A stretch of DNA of 64,000 nt from Cannabis sativa (taxonomy: Eukaryota; Streptophyta; Magnoliopsida; Rosales; Cannabaceae): assembly GCF_029168945.1 (NCBI RefSeq), contig NC_083601.1, positions 74,389,595-74,453,594 of the forward strand, read 5' to 3'. Position 1 is the first letter of the stretch; every line of letters begins with the position of its first letter. The notes beneath the pieces are model-generated. The model was not told the origin of the DNA, did no database searches, and was given only the letters and a program-made list of their open reading frames with translations. Position numbers and translations under genes: made by a program. This document shows positions 50,401-62,171 of the stretch, piece by piece.

Positions 50401-51575
50401 CATGGCCAGATTCCCTAAACAACCGCCATGCAATAAATCTCTAGCTGACATAACCGAGATCACCGGGATCCGAGATCCCTGAACTGAACCAACAAACACA
50501 AATGGTTCTTCACTTTCCGGTTGGAAGATCACCATCTTTCTTTTACAATCAATGCTCGCCAAATATTTAGATAGGAAATCCATTCCTAAAATAATATCGA
50601 ACTCTACTAAACTCATCTCTATTAAATCAGCACTTAACTCCCTACCATCTATCCTGATCGGCATAGACCTAATCCACCTGTTGGAGATAACCAACTCTCC
50701 GCCAGGTAATAGGGTTCCAAACCCTGATTCATATCTATCATACGGTCTATCCAATTTATTAGATATTCTAGCAGCCACACAAGAACATCCTTGACCTAAA
50801 CACTCACCCGGAGGATGCCTCTAGCTAATGAGACACTCCAGTAGGAATAACGGATCTCGACACTACCCTCACGACCGTCTTGATTCTGGTTCCCTCGGAA
50901 CCTCTTGTTCTGCCGCGAGCCACCGGATGCAGTGGATGATTTCCTCCTCTAGTCCATGGTCGAACCACTATCTCCCCTGCTGAAACCTGACGTAGGAGGG
51001 GTAGGAGCCCCGCCACATACTGGAGTCCTAATTGATTCCAACATACATCTAACTGCGCCCTCAGCTCACAATGCTTTCTCCACCATTTCAGTATAGGTGA
51101 TCTTATCGTCGGTAGTGATCATCAAGTCATGCTTAATCTTCACATTTAACCCGTCCAGGTACTTATCTTTCTTGTTGAAGTCGGTTGAAACTATTCCTGA
51201 GGCTAACCTCGCCAACCGATCGAACTGAGTAGTATACTTAGTCACGCTCGTATTCTCACGCTGGGTCAGGTGGGCAAACTCTTTCCTCTTGGCGCTTCTG
51301 ACCGCCTCGTTATAATACTTGGCATTGAAGAGTTCCTAGATCCTTTCCCAGGTCATGGTGGTGACGTCATGAATCTGAGACACCATGTCCCACCAGACAA
51401 GAGCGTCTTCTTGAAGCTGGAAAGTGGCACACACCACTCTGTCATTCCCAGTGACACCCATAAAATTCAAGATTTTGGTGATCACCGTTAGCCACTGTTC
51501 GGCCTTCATCACATCTGGACCTCCCAGAATGACCGGAGGTGCTTGCTTCCGGAACCGTTCATACAAGGGTTCCAT
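47435..51575 (-). pseudogene. Tekay gag-pol, disrupted
   Basis: In minus-strand order: a Gag domain (51575 leftward, with WLTVITKILNFMGV and ALVWWDMV), a scrambled linker, then protease ([12 protein letters not shown], about 50590), RT with [18 protein letters not shown] and the catalytic FIDDILVYS, RNase H with [15 protein letters not shown], the integrase zinc-binding part (CLTCQQIKAEHQRP), the DDE core (VSDRDPKFTS, HPQTDGQSERT) and the chromodomain-like tail. Lesions seen: a stop and shift in gag, a one-base insertion near 49218, an in-frame stop at 48723, and a one-base shift near 48428. The final frame ends at 47435, right next to the polypurine tract and LTR. Confidence 0.95.
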
Positions 51576-51781
51576 TCACTTTGCCGCTTAATTTGGAAAT
51601 TAAAAACGAAACATGCGCCTATTCTACTATCAGGCTACTAACATGCATCCTAACAGGCTTTTCTTTTTTCATAAATAAATAAATAAACCACTAAAGCAAT
51701 AAAGGCTTACTGAACCGCGAAACGAGCTAACTGCTGATGATGATTGTACATGTCGTGACGATCTTCGGAAGACAACCTGGC

Positions 51782-51794
51782 GGCTCTGATACCA
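51782..51794 (-). other. Primer-binding site for initiator Met-tRNA
   Basis: On the minus strand TGGTATCAGAGCC, three bases from the LTR end. It is a perfect match to the usual plant site. Confidence 0.93.
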
Positions 51795-51797
51795 AAT

Positions 51798-54139
51798 TGT
51801 AACACCCTAACTAACATAGGCGTATTAAGTGATTTTTAAACATGTTGTGCAGCTCGTTGCTAATCAACGAGGTTTATGGAAAACGTGATTAATTAAAATT
51901 TTTGCTTTTTTATTAAACTTATAAAATAATATTACAAAAGACTCGGGATCCCGATTACAAAATCATTTACAAAAGTTTACTGTTCATACAAAATAATTGT
52001 CGCCTAGCGACTAGTTACAAAAATAGCCTTGCTGTCCCGAGGATCGTACGCTCCAGGCCTAACCGCCCCGACATGTACAACCTTCATAAGCTCGCTCACG
52101 GTCCATCAGCTCTAGCCTTGCCTTTACCTACACATAAACGTAGAACTATGAGTCGACAGACTCAGTAAGAAAAGCATAAGAATACTCATACATAAATCCC
52201 GGTCATGATCAGACGCCCATACCCCTGATCATAACCCTAACTGCCGTGTCCAACACGATACTGAGTCCCACTACTGCCGTGTCCAACACGGCATCGAGTT
52301 CGAACGTTCATAGGGACGGTACTATTGACACGTAACAACCCGATCGCCGAACCGGTCATACTCCGACCGCCGGTCATACTCCACTCGTACCGACGTGTTA
52401 CTATATCCACCTGATCGGTCGAACCGGTCATACTCAGGCTGCTGGTCATACTCCAGCCTATACCGACGGGATACGTCAATAGTACGGAACCACCAACCAA
52501 GTGTCAGCCTGATCGGTCGAACCAGTCATACTCCGGCTGCTGGTCATACTCCAGCCTGTACCGACGTGACATGGTTGGATGGTTCGAAGCCAACATACAT
52601 AACTAATGTAATCTAACAGGCTTCGTACATGCACGCTAAACATGTAATCTACATATGCATACTGTTATACTAATCTTACCTGGATTCCGAATTCAGGTGT
52701 GCCGGTCAACCTGACTGGAACTTTAATCGCGCGCTACGGACATGTGCTCCTAAACCATGAAAATCGCAACACTATAAGTGACACGCTAAATCACTTCCCG
52801 GGGACTTAAACTAGGAACTAAAAGTTTCCCTATCGATAAAAAGCATGGCAATACCCCTTAAAACATAAAAACAAGGAAAACTAGGGTCCCTGAATTTTCC
52901 CCAACCGGTAGACCGGTTGCCCAACCGGAATTCCGGATGCACAACCGGAATTCCGGATGCACAACCGGAATTCCGGATGCACAACCGGAATTCCGGATGC
53001 ACAACCGGAATTCCGGATGCACAACCGGAATTCCGGTTCCTCGCAGGCAGCAAACTCAAATTTTCATAACTTGCTCAAATCAACTCCAAATCAATTCACA
53101 CCTTCCAGACCTACTCCATATAACCCCTAGAACATTTCTAAGGCAACAAAACTACCCAGATTGCACATAATCACAAATCACCATTAAATCTCAAGCTTTG
53201 AGTTCTAAACTCAAACTTGAGCAAACCTAGCTAACATGCAATCAAACCAAGCTTGAATCTACTTAAACAAGCATAATATAGCCTCTGAAAACAATTAAAA
53301 ACATCAACAACAACACAGCAACAGATTCAAGACGTTTCTTTCAAAAATCATATATTTTGCATAGAAAAACCATAGCTTGCTCAACCTAAGAATCATGCTT
53401 CAAAAACAACTCCAACAACCTTAATTTAACAGAATCTAACCACAAAACACAGCAGCAACCACAACGAAATAATCATGCATGCATAACACTTAATTCATCA
53501 AAATTCAACAATTTTTAAAGAAACAAGGAAGAGGAGCTTACCTAGCTTGAAGAATGCTTAGATTGGAAGAGAAATTGCTTGAAATTCAAAGAAAGAATCC
53601 AACTCCTTGCACACACACACCCAGCCGAGAGAGAGAGGAAAAGAGAGAGTGGTTTTTAGAAATTTTTTTCTAAGTGTTGATTTTTGAAAAAAGAAATAAA
53701 AGCCACATAGCATATATCACTCATTTCAGCCAAAAAAAACAATAAAATAAACATTTATTTTCAATTAATAAAATCACTAAAGACAAAATATCATTGGGGC
53801 AAAAAGACCATTTTGCCCCTCCACACCAAAATCACATAAATCACACTAAAGGGGTCTTTTTGGGAAATTCTAAATTCCCGGCCATTCCCGACATTCCCAA
53901 TGTCAAATAACCCGTCCCAAACTACTAACATACTAAGTTGTGATTTCTACTGAGCCAAACACCGGGTTCCAAAATACCGGGCACCGGAAAGCAAAATTAT
54001 GCAAACTACTACATGACATAAAATGCATCTCTGAATTCAATAAATAACAGTATAATAAATTATTTAAATAGCTATAAATAATTTTCATAATTAATCATAA
54101 TTAACTGCTAATTTTCAAATTAACTAAGCGGTCTTTACA
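51798..54139 (-). repeat. 5' LTR of Tekay element (2342 bp)
   Basis: Closely matches 45132-47433. The extra length comes mainly from the expanded aaccggaattccgg array at 52921-53038. Adjacent sequence differs only by scattered substitutions. Confidence 0.93.
52921..53038. repeat. 20-bp GGAATTCC minisatellite
   Basis: Six near-perfect units of cacaaccggaattccggatg. Each unit centres on the palindrome ccggaattccgg. The ORFs on both strands here (GIPVVHPEFR-type repeats) are translation of the repeat. Confidence 0.93.
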
Positions 54140-54144
54140 CTTAT

Positions 54145-54549
54145 ATAGGAATTAGGGTTGCTACCTCTGAATGGCAAAATTTCGAAATTGGTCAAAAATC
54201 TCGTGTTTCACCCCTGGTCGCGACTACATAAAGCCCTTGTTGCGACCATAGGCCAATTGGAAAAACACCCCTTTTTGCCTAATCCCCTAGTCGCGACCAT
54301 GGTCGCGACCATGGAAAAGGGTCGCGACTATGGCTTCACCTGGTCGCGACTACTGAAGGCCAAATTGGCAGCTTCAGCAGATTTTTCTCCAGAATGTCTC
54401 GTCTTTTCACCAACTGATAAAATTTGAACTGTAATGCATCGAGAACCTAAAACAAGGAAAATCGAGCGTAAAAGCATTCCAAAAGGCAACATTAACTGAG
54501 AAAACGCTTATGAAATCGACTTGGAACTTAGGCTAAAAATAGCCTAACA
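54145..54549 (-). repeat. Candidate Tat 3' LTR, segment 3, with CpG-rich palindromes
   Basis: Holds five copies of gtcgcgac (about 54217-54350) plus related gcgacc strings; 54290-54309 is a 20-bp perfect palindrome. Near the end, 54528-54547 forms an 8-bp stem (ttaggcta/tagcctaa). It ends taaca at 54549. No good polypurine tract follows, which weakens the boundary call. Confidence 0.55.
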
Positions 54550-54572
54550 CTTAGATCATTAATATTTGTCTA

Positions 54573-56765
54573 GTGTTTGTGACCATACTCTTGTTGAGTG
54601 GTGAGATGGAATGTTGGGAAAGTGTGACTTCACCATTAATGATTGGGATCCCTTCTTCTACAGAAGGATGTGCTCACTCAATGTTGGATAGTGATGAAGA
54701 TATCCCTAATGCTCAACCATTACCTCAAGTCACTTTGGTTGACAGTGATGATGAGGGGGAAGTTTTTGATGAGAGTGTATGTAAGATTGATGAAGAGCCT
54801 CGAGCTCTTCAGTATGCGATAATGGTACATGATTATGAGGGTGATAAGAATGAGTATGTCGGGCGGTCCCTTCACTTTTTGAGGGACAACCCGAGGTCGA
54901 GTATGACTAAGGGAGATATCCTACGCATGTGACATCAATATGAGATTCATTCTTCTATACAAATGTGACTTCCAACTATCGTTGAGCGTCCCAATTGGGA
55001 TAGTGGCGATTGGGTTTGTATGTATGAATTTCCTTTTAAGATTGGCTTTTGATTCCCTTTCCCTCTATTTGTACAAGAAGTGTTGGACTATTATGGGGTA
55101 GCTCCTAGCCAACTCATGCCAAATGCTTGGAGGTTATTGTTGGGTATAGAAGTCATAGTTAGAGTGAAGGGGAAGAGGGTTGACTTTGTAGATTTCAAGT
55201 CAAGTTATTATCTTAAACAACACGATACAGATAAAGGTCGATATCGATTCATTCTTAGAGCAAACAAAAAAGCTTGGGTAACAGAGTTGGTTGCTAGCAA
55301 CAAGAGGGGTTGGAGGAAGAAATATTGTTTTGTCAAAGGTGACCTGTTTGGAATGAGTGATTATGTGGTTCCTACTTCATGGAGAACCTTAAGTGAGTGA
55401 GGAGTGTTGATTTCTTTGTTGTTTTTTATTTGATACTTGATTTGTCTATGAATACTAACTATTTCTCTTTGTCATTGTAGGTAAGGGGCTTGCTCGATGT
55501 CCTCGCAGGGGGTGTTGGTCTGAAGCTCAAGTTAACGACTTGCTCTCTATTCCTTCCGATCATAGTGCCCATAAAAAGCTTCTTATTTTGAATAAATCTT
55601 GTGTTGGAAAGTTATGGAGAGCTGCGCAACGTCAAGAAGGTAGTATTTTTTCACTCAACGTTGTCAAGCGCGCCCCATCCTTTTGTTGACCCGAGCTTTA
55701 GAGAAGGTTAGTGGTCTATTCTCTTTGATTCGTCATTTAACGGAAGAATAACGTTTTCTTGTAGACCGTTACTATAAGAGGATGACTTTCGAGGTTTGTG
55801 GAGCAGATGATGCTGTTGCTAGGGGTAAGACTAATTTACTTGGAAAGAGGTCTAAGAAGACCACAAGTCATGTTGCAAAATCTCGAGTTCCTGCTAAGGA
55901 ACATGAAGCTGGTGGCTCTCTGTTGCTAACTGATGGTGTGGTTGCGGCTTCTCCACTGAGGGGTGACAACGTGTTGTCTATTGAGGAGAGTATGATCAAC
56001 CTGTCCATCTCTTCTAATATTTCAGCTTACTCTGACCCTGCTTCTATCAAAGGTCATGTTAAGGCTCTTCTCCATTCGAGAGATGAAGAGCGTTTGAGGG
56101 GCATCAGAGTTGCGGGGCGAGTGAATTATGGTGTTTCTACGATTTACCAAGTAAGTTTGGAAAGAATTTGTATTTACACATATGTAGTTATTTTTGCGTG
56201 TTACTCATGATAATTCGACTTTTCTTTTGTAGGCTATTCAAGCAGTCCTCTACAACAATTTCTCTTAATCATAAGAACAGGCTTTGAACAAGGAGGAGTC
56301 TAGACTTAGCAAGGAAGTGGAGAACTTGAAACTGGAAGGAGAGACTACCAAATCATCATATGACAAGCTCAAACTGGATTATTCCTCGTTGAACACTGAG
56401 TTGGAGCGTGTGCATGCCAGACTCAAGGAGTAGGAGGCTAATTATGTCGCATTGTACCAGGAGGTTGATGATATTTCGCTCAAGACTGCCATCAAGACAA
56501 GGGGGAGTTGATGATACAGTATAAGAAAGGGCTCCATCGTGGATGGGATGTCGATGGTGCTATTGCACTTCATGAAGAATATTTAGCTCTTGAGCAAGAG
56601 AATGAGATGGATGTTGACGCTCATATCTCTATGTCTGGTGTGAGCGTCGATGCTCATACCTCTGTCCCTGGTATGGGTGTCGATGCTCATACTTCTAATT
56701 CTGGCGGGTGTGGCATTGACGATGTGATGTTCTCCATTGCTAAATATGGTACCATTGCTCCATAG
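54573..56765 (+). pseudogene. Antisense ORF of Tat element (Transposase_28-like), with introns
   Basis: Exon 1 runs from about 54573 to 55392. It starts with an acidic part and leads into FPLFVQEVLDYYGVAPSQ, LMPNAWRLLLGI, SSYYLKQHDTDKGRYRF and RGWRKKYCFVKGDLFG, typical of the plant 'putative gypsy type transposon' domain. A GT-AG intron is likely at 55393-55480. Further coding resumes (KGLARCPRGCWSEAQV), and a second intron is likely at 56151-56232. The C-terminal part is coiled-coil-like (about 56280-56460) and ends in a repeated VDAHTS segment. Exon 1 has three in-frame TGA stops (near 54930, 54966, 55050), and exon 3 has TAA and TAG stops. It lies antisense to the Tat pol. Function of such ORFs is unknown; it could also be a separate fragment. 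Confidence 0.75.
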
Positions 56766-57179
56766 TGGGTCTTTTTAAGTTTATCCCTTTTGTTTACAAG
56801 TGACAATTGATTTAAACTCTTAAGTCTTTTTTGTTTAAAGCATGAACATCGCCATAGTGGTATTGAGTATGTATGCTTAACGATCCTTTTGATGTGCGGA
56901 CATCCTCTTAGCGATTTCCCTTTTGAATTTTATGACGCTTTGATGTATGAACGTTGCCTTTGCGGTGGTATGACTTATTATCTTAATTTGGTATTAATAT
57001 TCTTCATTTTGCATTTTGTTGATGTTTTATGTTATTCCGTTGATGTAAATTTAGCATTGATCCATGTACTATATCCCCTAGTCCAAGTCTTAGTGAGTGT
57101 CACTAAAACTTAGATTTTGGAACGGCTTGACTGAGTACATCGAGTTTGGCTGACTGTAACATTGTTGAGTTAATTTTAT
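56766..57179. other. Downstream flank of the antisense ORF
   Basis: No further domain seen. The 74-codon frame at 56889-57113 has no family features and lies within AT-rich 3' sequence. Confidence 0.5.
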
Positions 57180-57595
57180 ATTTAGTTACGATTGAACGTA
57201 ATCCTATTACTTACTTTGTAAGTGAATCGTTGGATTGAGCGTAGCTCATATCACTTATTTCATAAGTGAATAGTTGGGTTGAGCGTAGCTCCTATTACTT
57301 ACTTTGTTGGGTTTAGCGTAGCTCCTATTACTTATTTTGTAAGTGAATAGTTGGGTTGAGCGTAACTCCTATTACTTACTTTGTAAGTGAATAGTTTGAT
57401 TGAGCGTAGCTCATATCACTTATTTCATAAGTGAATAGTTGGGTTGAGCGTAGCTCCTATTAATTTCTTTGTAAGTGAATAGTTGAGTTGAGTGTAGCTC
57501 CTATTATTTACTTTTTTGGGTTGAGCGTAGCTCCTATTACTTATTTTGTAAGTGAATAGTTGGGTTGAGCATAGCTCTTATTACTTACTTTGTTG

Positions 57596-58605
57596 CAGGG
57601 CCGGCCAGAGAGTGGGGTAGCCGGGGCATAGGCCCCAGGCCCTAATTTTTGAGACCCGGAAAAATTAAAATTAATATACGTAAATTAAAATATATAATAT
57701 ATAAATATTTGATTGAATAAAATGCATAATAGTGTTATAGCACAAATGGTAAGCGGTTGAGAATATCAATGTTGTGGTGGTTGGTTCGATCCTTCACTCC
57801 CTCATTTTGTGGTTATTTTACAATTTAAATGGTTTTACACATATTTAATGTAAAAAATTAGTGAAATATTACTTGAAAATCCTTCATTTGTGGTTATTTT
57901 ACAATTTAAATAGTTTTACACATATTTAATTTTCTTAGTGGCCTTATAGTATTTCAAGGTACAAACTATTAAAATGAAAAAAAATATATATATATCTGAT
58001 AATAAAATATTAATTAAAAATTTATATAAAAGTTTATCTTTCATGTTTAATACTAACTATTTTTTCGTCAAGAATAGTACATACACTTATTTAATTTTCT
58101 TAGTGGCCTATATATACAGTATTTCAAGGTAAAAAATTTTAGAATAAAAAAAAATATATGATAATAAAAAATTAATTAAATATTAGTCAAAAATTTATAT
58201 TAAAGTGTATTTTGCATGTTTAATATTAACCATTTTTTCATCAAAAATAATACTGTTAATTATAAATCAAAATATATTTATTAATTATTATGTATCTTCT
58301 TAAATTTTTACAGTTATGTATATATTTTTTTAAAAAAAATAGACATAATTTTTTATACACTTGATTTTTTTTAACAAGAGTACTAAAATACATAACACTT
58401 TAATAGATATGCATGCTCTTAGTAATTAAATATTACTTTATAGAGTTAGTTTACGTGGTGAGAAAAATTTTGTTATATGGTGATAGGAAAAAGTTAAAAT
58501 TGATATTGTGTCAAAATTTAAATAATATTTATTTTAAATTTTTATGAAAGAAAGGCCTCATTTTAAATTTCGCCCTAGGCCTCTCAATACCTTGAGACGG
58601 CCCTG
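57596..58605. mobile_element. Non-autonomous hAT element, copy 1
   Basis: 1010 bp with ends cagggccggcc and gacggccctg, flanked by ctttgttg (57588-57595, 58606-58613). End sequences resemble the full hAT at 27472-30927 (ggcctc... gagacggccctg). No transposase. It contains Pol III-like boxes: A-like tagcacaaatgg (57738-57749) and B-like ggttcgatcc (57783-57792). Confidence 0.93.
57738..57792 (+). other. tRNA-derived (SINE-like) segment inside hAT element
   Basis: An A-box-like and a perfect-looking B-box string lie at tRNA-like spacing. A gttgtgg string between them recalls a tRNA-His anticodon loop. D and T stems do not pair, so this is not a functional tRNA. The same segment occurs in copy 2 near 59120-59174. 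Confidence 0.5.
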
Positions 58606-58976
58606 CTTTGTTGGATTGAGCGTAGCTCTTATTACTTACTTTATAAGTGAATAGTTGGGTTGAGCGTAGCTCCTATTACTTACTTTGTTGGGTTTAGCGT
58701 AGCTCCTATTACTTATTTTGTAAGTGAATAGTTGGGTTGAGTGTAACTCCTATTACTTACTTTGTAAGTGAATAGTTTCATTGAGCGTAGCTCATATCAC
58801 TTATTTCATAAGTGAATAGTTGGGTTGAGCGTAGCTCCTATTAATTACTTTGTAAGTGAATAGTTGAGTTGAGTGTAGCTCCTATTATTTACTTTTTTGG
58901 GTTGAGCGTAGCTCCTATTACTTATTTTGTAAGTGAATAGTTGGGTTGAGCATAGCTCTTATTACTTACTTTGTTG

Positions 58977-59984
58977 CGGTGGCCGCCGAGAGTGGGGCAG
59001 CCGGGGCATAGGCCCCAGGCCCTACAATTTTTGAGGCCCCGAAAAATTAAAATTAATATACGTAAATTAAAATATATAATATATAAATATTTGATTGAAT
59101 AAAATGCATAATAGTGTTATAGCACAAATGGTAAGCGGTTGAGAATATCAATGTTGTGGTGGTTGGTTCGATCCTTTACTCCCTCATTTTGTGGTTATTT
59201 TACAATTTAAATGGTTTTACACATATTTAATGTAAAAAATTAGTGAAATATTACTTGAAAATCCTTCATTTGTGGTTATTTTACAATTTAAATAGTTTTA
59301 CATATATTTAATTTTCTTAGTGGCCTTATAGTATTTCAAGGTACAAACTATTAAAATGAAAAAAAAAATATATATGATAATAAAATATTAATTGAAAATT
59401 TATATTAAAGTTTATCTTTCATGTTTAATACTAACTATTTTTTCGTCAAGAATAGTACATACACTTATTTAATTTTCTTAGTGACCTATATATACAGTAT
59501 TTCAAGGTACAAATTATTAAAATAAAAAAAAAATATATGATAATAAAAAATTAATAAAATATTAGTCAAAAATTTATATTAAAGTGTATTTTGCATGTTT
59601 AGTATTAACCATTTTTTCATCAAAAATAATACTGTTAATTATAAATCAAAATATATTTATTAATTATTATGTATGTTCTTAAATTTTTACAGTTATGTAT
59701 ATATTTTTAAAAAAAATAGACATAATTTTTTATACACTATTGATTTTTTTTAACAAGAGTACTAAAATATATAACACTTTAATAGATATGCATGCTCTTA
59801 GTAATTAAATATTACTTTATAGAGTAAGTTTACGTGGTGAGAAAAATTTTGTTATATGGTGATAAAAAAAAGTTAAAATTTATATTGTGTCATAATTTAA
59901 ATAATATTTATTTTAAATTTTTATGAAAGAAAGGCCTCATTTTAAATTTCGCTTTAGGCCGCTCAATACCTTGAGACGGCCTTG
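58977..59984. mobile_element. Non-autonomous hAT element, copy 2 (by duplication)
   Basis: Nearly the same sequence as copy 1, with the same flanking ctttgttg (58969-58976, 59985-59992) and the same minisatellite context over hundreds of bases. The left end is altered (cggtggccgcc). The copies are 1381 bp apart, so copy 2 arose by tandem duplication of element plus flank, not by a new insertion. Confidence 0.93.
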
Positions 59985-60245
59985 CTTTGTTGGATTGAGC
60001 GTAGCTCTTATTACTTACTTTGTAAGTGAATAGTTGGGTTGAGCGTAGCTCCTATTACTTACTTTGTTGGGTTGAGCGTAGCTCCTATTACTTACTTTAT
60101 TGGGTTGAGCGTAGCTCCTATTACTTACTTTGTAAGTGAATAGTTGGGTTGAGCGTAGCTCCTATTACTTACTTTGTAAGTGAATAGTTGGGTTGAGCGT
60201 AACTCATATCACTTACTTTATAAGCGAATATTTTGGGTTGAGCGC

Positions 60246-62171
60246 CACTACTACAAAAATTGCAATTACCAACACTTATTCAACAACACTCAATTAAAAA
60301 ATGTTGTTAATTTATTTATTTTTATATTTTGACACACTTGATAAATAATTGTTGCTAATAACTCTCAGATTTTTAAATTTATTTTTTTTAAGTAAATAAA
60401 AAATAAGCAATAGCATCACTTCTAAATAAGTGTTGTTAATACCTATATGTAAATAAAAAAAAAAAAACACCTTTTAAATAAGTGTTGCTAGATATAATTA
60501 CAATTAATAAAAAAAATAAAAAAGTAATTCAAATTAGAATCAAATTAATATTTAGTGGATTGTAACTACTCTTTAACTTCTATTCATATATCTTCTATTC
60601 ATATGGCTTCTATTAATGAGGAAAAAAAATAAAAACTGCCATTCTCGTAAAACCACCAAAGAGATATCAAACTATCATAATCTCTCAAAAAAATCTATGA
60701 TGCTTATACTATATATTTATTATATATACATATATTATAGGGAAATTCTATAATGCACCCCCTTTAAAAAGAATACACCGATACATCTCTATCTGGTTTA
60801 GTATGCGAAATAATTTTTTAGTCAAATTTTTTCTCATGGTCATGTAAATTATACTTATTTAAGACATCCTACAAAATTTTAAGAAATTTGAAAAAGTTTA
60901 ACACGCTGAAAATTACGTTCAAGTAGTGTGTTGCACGCGTGACTATTTTATTTTATACGCGTGTAAAATAGACTGTTTGAACATTGTTTTCTATATTGTA
61001 AATTATTCCGAATTTCTCAAAATTTTGTAGGATATCTTAAATAGCTATAACGTACATGAATATGAAAAAAAAATAGACTAAATTTTTTTCTAGATGCCGA
61101 AATAAGTAGAGGGTGCATCAGTACATCTCTTTTAAGGGGGTACATTGTAAAATTATCCTATATTATATAGGTAGGAAGTCATTCTAGTAGTCGATTGTTA
61201 ATTCAAATTCCTACCTTTTAGGTTCTAAAGGATATGTTTGAACAATTATTATAATATATATTTATATATAATTATTTTTAATTCTGTGAAAATATTATTG
61301 GGTTGGGTAATATGATAAATATCATTTGGGTTATTCCATTAACTCATATTTTCATTTTTGTTTTTTCTCTCTTGCAGATATACTTCTTGTCCTATGTTCT
61401 TAAAGTGAATGGATCGAGCTCTAACATTAGCTCATTTCTCACTTATAAGCTCTCATCCATTATTATATTTATATAGAATGATAATGATTAAGGTAAACCA
61501 ACAGACTCATACATTTTATGTTATATATAATTTTTTACTCACTTTCTACTGCTCTTAAATATATAATAATGCTATTTTTTTTTCTTTTTTGCAGTGTTCA
61601 TGAAATGGATAAGTGCATATATGTATATTTGTCAAAAAATAAAGATGAACAACTTCTAACTTTCAAGAAGAATTAAACTTTTTGGAACATATATTTTTGC
61701 GTTTGTACCAATTATATAGCAATGTATTTAATGCAATATTTATAAAAAGAACATTTATATGTATGAATTTTATGTACTGAAATTTTTTATTGTAATTAAA
61801 CATGAATTTTATTGAATGAAATTTTATTTTTTATAATTTATAAAATAAATAATTATGGATATGGATATATTTAAATAATAAATAATTATTTGAAAAAATT
61901 TGTAATTATAGAAAATATATAATTAATATTTTTTTCAAAAAAATTAATTAATATTGTTATATTAAAGGTTGATTAATGAAATTAAATTCGCAACACTTTA
62001 ATAAAAATGTTGTTGTGTATTTTTTTTAATTAGCAATATATGGTAACACTTTTATAAGTGTTGTCTTATATTAACACTTTTAGTAACACATTAGGAGGCA
62101 ACACTTTTAAAAGTGTTGTCTTTTAATTTTCTATAGTTAAAAAAAACGTGTTACTAATTGTGTTTTTACTA
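60246..62171. mobile_element. CACTA-like non-autonomous element
   Basis: It starts cactactacaaaaattgcaa inside a minisatellite unit. The right end, inverted, reads ctagtaaaaacacaattag, an imperfect terminal repeat that lacks the first bases. Subterminal repeats on both flanks centre on aacactt-n-aagtgttg (for example 62042-62120), as is typical of CACTA elements, where transposase binds. There is no ORF. A Mutator-type MITE sits inside. The 3-bp target duplication cannot be confirmed because of the worn right end. Confidence 0.6.
60740..61158. mobile_element. MITE with 9-bp duplication (Mutator-type)
   Basis: 419 bp. The ends gggaaattctataatgcacc and, inverted, ggataattttacaatgtacc pair over about 30 bases with few mismatches. 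The flanks tatattata (60731-60739, 61159-61167) form a 9-bp duplication, as for Mutator-like elements. The AT content of the flank leaves some doubt. Confidence 0.75.

Larger units (their letters stand above)
45132..54139 (-). mobile_element. Tekay-type (chromovirus) Ty3/gypsy element, 9.0 kb
   Basis: Complete minus-strand element flanked by cttat (45127-45131 and 54140-54144). LTRs start tgtaacaccc and end gtctttaca on the plus strand. The primer-binding site and polypurine tract are in place. The order protease-RT-RNase H-integrase is gypsy, and the integrase tail ends in a chromodomain-like segment (KVLRNKTIALVNVLRRND, EEATWE), which marks the chromovirus group, most like Tekay/Del. Several frameshifts and stops inactivate it. 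Confidence 0.95.

Noticed and set aside
52921..53038. CRISPR-like regular array
   Set aside because: Units are contiguous with no unique spacers; a minisatellite inside a plant LTR.
52811..53170. ORFs of repeated GIPV/EFR-type peptides
   Set aside because: Pure translation of a 20-bp minisatellite whose length is not a multiple of three, seen on both strands.
57738..57810. A functional tRNA gene
   Set aside because: A and B boxes are present, but D and T stems and the acceptor do not pair.
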